Origin: Solobacterium sp.
GTDB taxonomy: Bacteria; Bacillota_I; Bacilli_A; Erysipelotrichales; Erysipelotrichaceae
DNA length: 64,000 nucleotides
NCBI GenBank assembly: GCA_017941735.1
Contig: JAGAVW010000043.1
Coordinates: 1 to 64,000 of the forward strand
Direction of reading: 5' to 3'
The position numbers and the translations under genes are program-made. Each line of letters begins with the position of its first letter. Position 1 is the first letter of the stretch. Positions 63,419-64,000 of this stretch are shown piece after piece. Under the pieces are notes generated by a model. The model did no database searches and was not told the origin of the DNA. It worked only from the letters and a program-made list of their open reading frames with translations.

Positions 63419-64000
63419 TTATTTCTCTCCTAATTCATTTAACATATAAACCACTAGTATCGCCAAGGCATTTTCTGATGGATACAAGGTTAAGCGTAAA
63501 TTCTCATTCAAGAATTCATCTTTTGGATAAAGAATCCCATGTACCATCCGCTCCACAACGCCATGAATCGTTAAGGTTTTTGTATATTCCTTAATGGTTG
63601 TTGGGCCGAGGTTTTCAAACGAGAAGTAAGTTTCTTCTACCGCCCGTTTAAAGTGCACTAAGATTTGGTTTCGTGCTTCTTCATAGGTATAGATGGTTTC
63701 TTGATTCAACTTACATAAATCCATTAAAGCATCCATACAACCAAAGAAGAATTCTTCATCTGTGAGAACTGGTTTATGTAATAAATCTGTTAACGCAGAA
63801 TAGATAGCCGCATCACTACGTAAGCTTTCATTGATATTACTTGCCAGCTTAATACGTGTTTCTAATAATTCAATGTCGCGATAAAAATTTAAGAAATAGC
63901 TTGGTAATTCACATTTTTCAAATGTATATAACCAACCTGAATAAACCCCATAGGTTTTCATCACATCGTGATAGCCATGCCAAATGAGCTTATCTAACCA
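63419..64000 (-). CDS. Hypothetical protein, 5' end beyond the window
   Basis: An open frame that ends 1 bp before dut and remains open to the window edge. Internal start codons at 63964/63961 lack an SD, and the codons before them read plausibly (...WHGYHDV-MKTYGVYSGWLYTFE), so the gene most likely starts outside. The visible 194 residues are soluble and helix-rich, with no recognised domain. Tight spacing puts it in one operon with dut and map. Confidence 0.6.
   Translation of the reverse strand, partial: WLDKLIWHGYHDVMKTYGVYSGWLYTFEKCELPSYFLNFYRDIELLETRIKLASNINESLRSDAAIYSALTDLLHKPVLTDEEFFFGCMDALMDLCKLNQETIYTYEEARNQILVHFKRAVEETYFSFENLGPTTIKEYTKTLTIHGVVERMVHGILYPKDEFLNENLRLTLYPSENALAILVVYMLNELGEK

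Overview
The window looks like chromosome of a low-GC Gram-positive bacterium, most likely a Firmicute of the Erysipelotrichia group. This is inferred from gene content and style: an A/T-rich genome with Shine-Dalgarno (SD) sites of the GGAGG type, groES-groEL under CIRCE operators, Phe T-box, THF and yybP-ykoY type riboswitches, an Rnf complex, a CBS-type Mn pyrophosphatase, and YuiD, YfhO and PMT type membrane proteins. No 16S gene or species-specific marker is present, so the placement is tentative.

Layout. 1-2.6 kb: the end of an IS3-family element, then pgi, an S1-domain protein, a YuiD-like protein and a NifU-type scaffold. 2.7-8.5 kb: a deoxysugar/glycosylation operon (RmlC-like epimerase, GT2, polytopic membrane protein, NDP-hexose 2,3-dehydratase, aldo/keto reductase). 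8.5-12.6 kb: tRNA-Leu, an EF-G-like GTPase and an ankyrin protein behind an attenuator-like leader, a YgjP-type metalloprotease, tRNA-His. 12.6-17.3 kb: a large repeat-bearing surface protein with a SAF-domain partner. 17.3-24.1 kb: an rnfCDGE-A-(small Cys protein)-B operon with apbE divergent. 24.2-29.1 kb: a DUF5684-like protein, rubredoxin, groEL/ES, a YfhO-type protein. 29.2-36.5 kb: a second envelope-sugar operon (GtrB-like GT, FdtB, FdtA), a riboswitch-controlled cation exchanger, and two membrane glycosylation proteins. 36.5-49.7 kb: housekeeping (pheST, rRNA methyltransferases, U32 pair, folT, CapA, YggS, aminotransferase, phospholipase-like). 49.7-51.4 kb: an IS110 element with a candidate bridge-RNA region. 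51.4-56.5 kb: pyrophosphatase-like protein, DnaQ-type exonuclease, PH-like protein, tgt, M32 peptidase, HAD phosphatase, tRNA-Arg. 56.6-59.2 kb: an A/T-rich accessory island bounded by a 9-bp repeat of the tRNA-Arg 3' end. 59.2-64 kb: chromate transporter pair, ppaC, map, dut and a gene cut by the window edge.

Most unusual systems. (1) The Rnf operon is re-engineered. RnfD carries an extra C-terminal FMN-binding domain that is 131/136 identical to the second FMN domain of a tandem-domain RnfG. RnfB is reduced to one Fe-S domain. A 61-residue one-helix Cys4 protein resembling NqrM in layout sits between rnfA and rnfB. ApbE, which attaches such flavins, is encoded next door, so the operon appears built to place several covalent flavins outside the membrane. 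(2) At least eleven gene starts lie 6-9 nt after a -10 box with no SD site, pointing to widespread leaderless transcription; two divergent genes share one palindromic -10. (3) The ankyrin/EF-G-like operon has a 34-codon leader reading frame ending inside an intrinsic terminator, an arrangement that fits translation-coupled attenuation. (4) Two separate deoxy/aminosugar routes lie close to multiple lipid-linked glycosyltransferases and YfhO/PMT proteins.

All calls rest on reading the sequence and on family knowledge; no database search was run.
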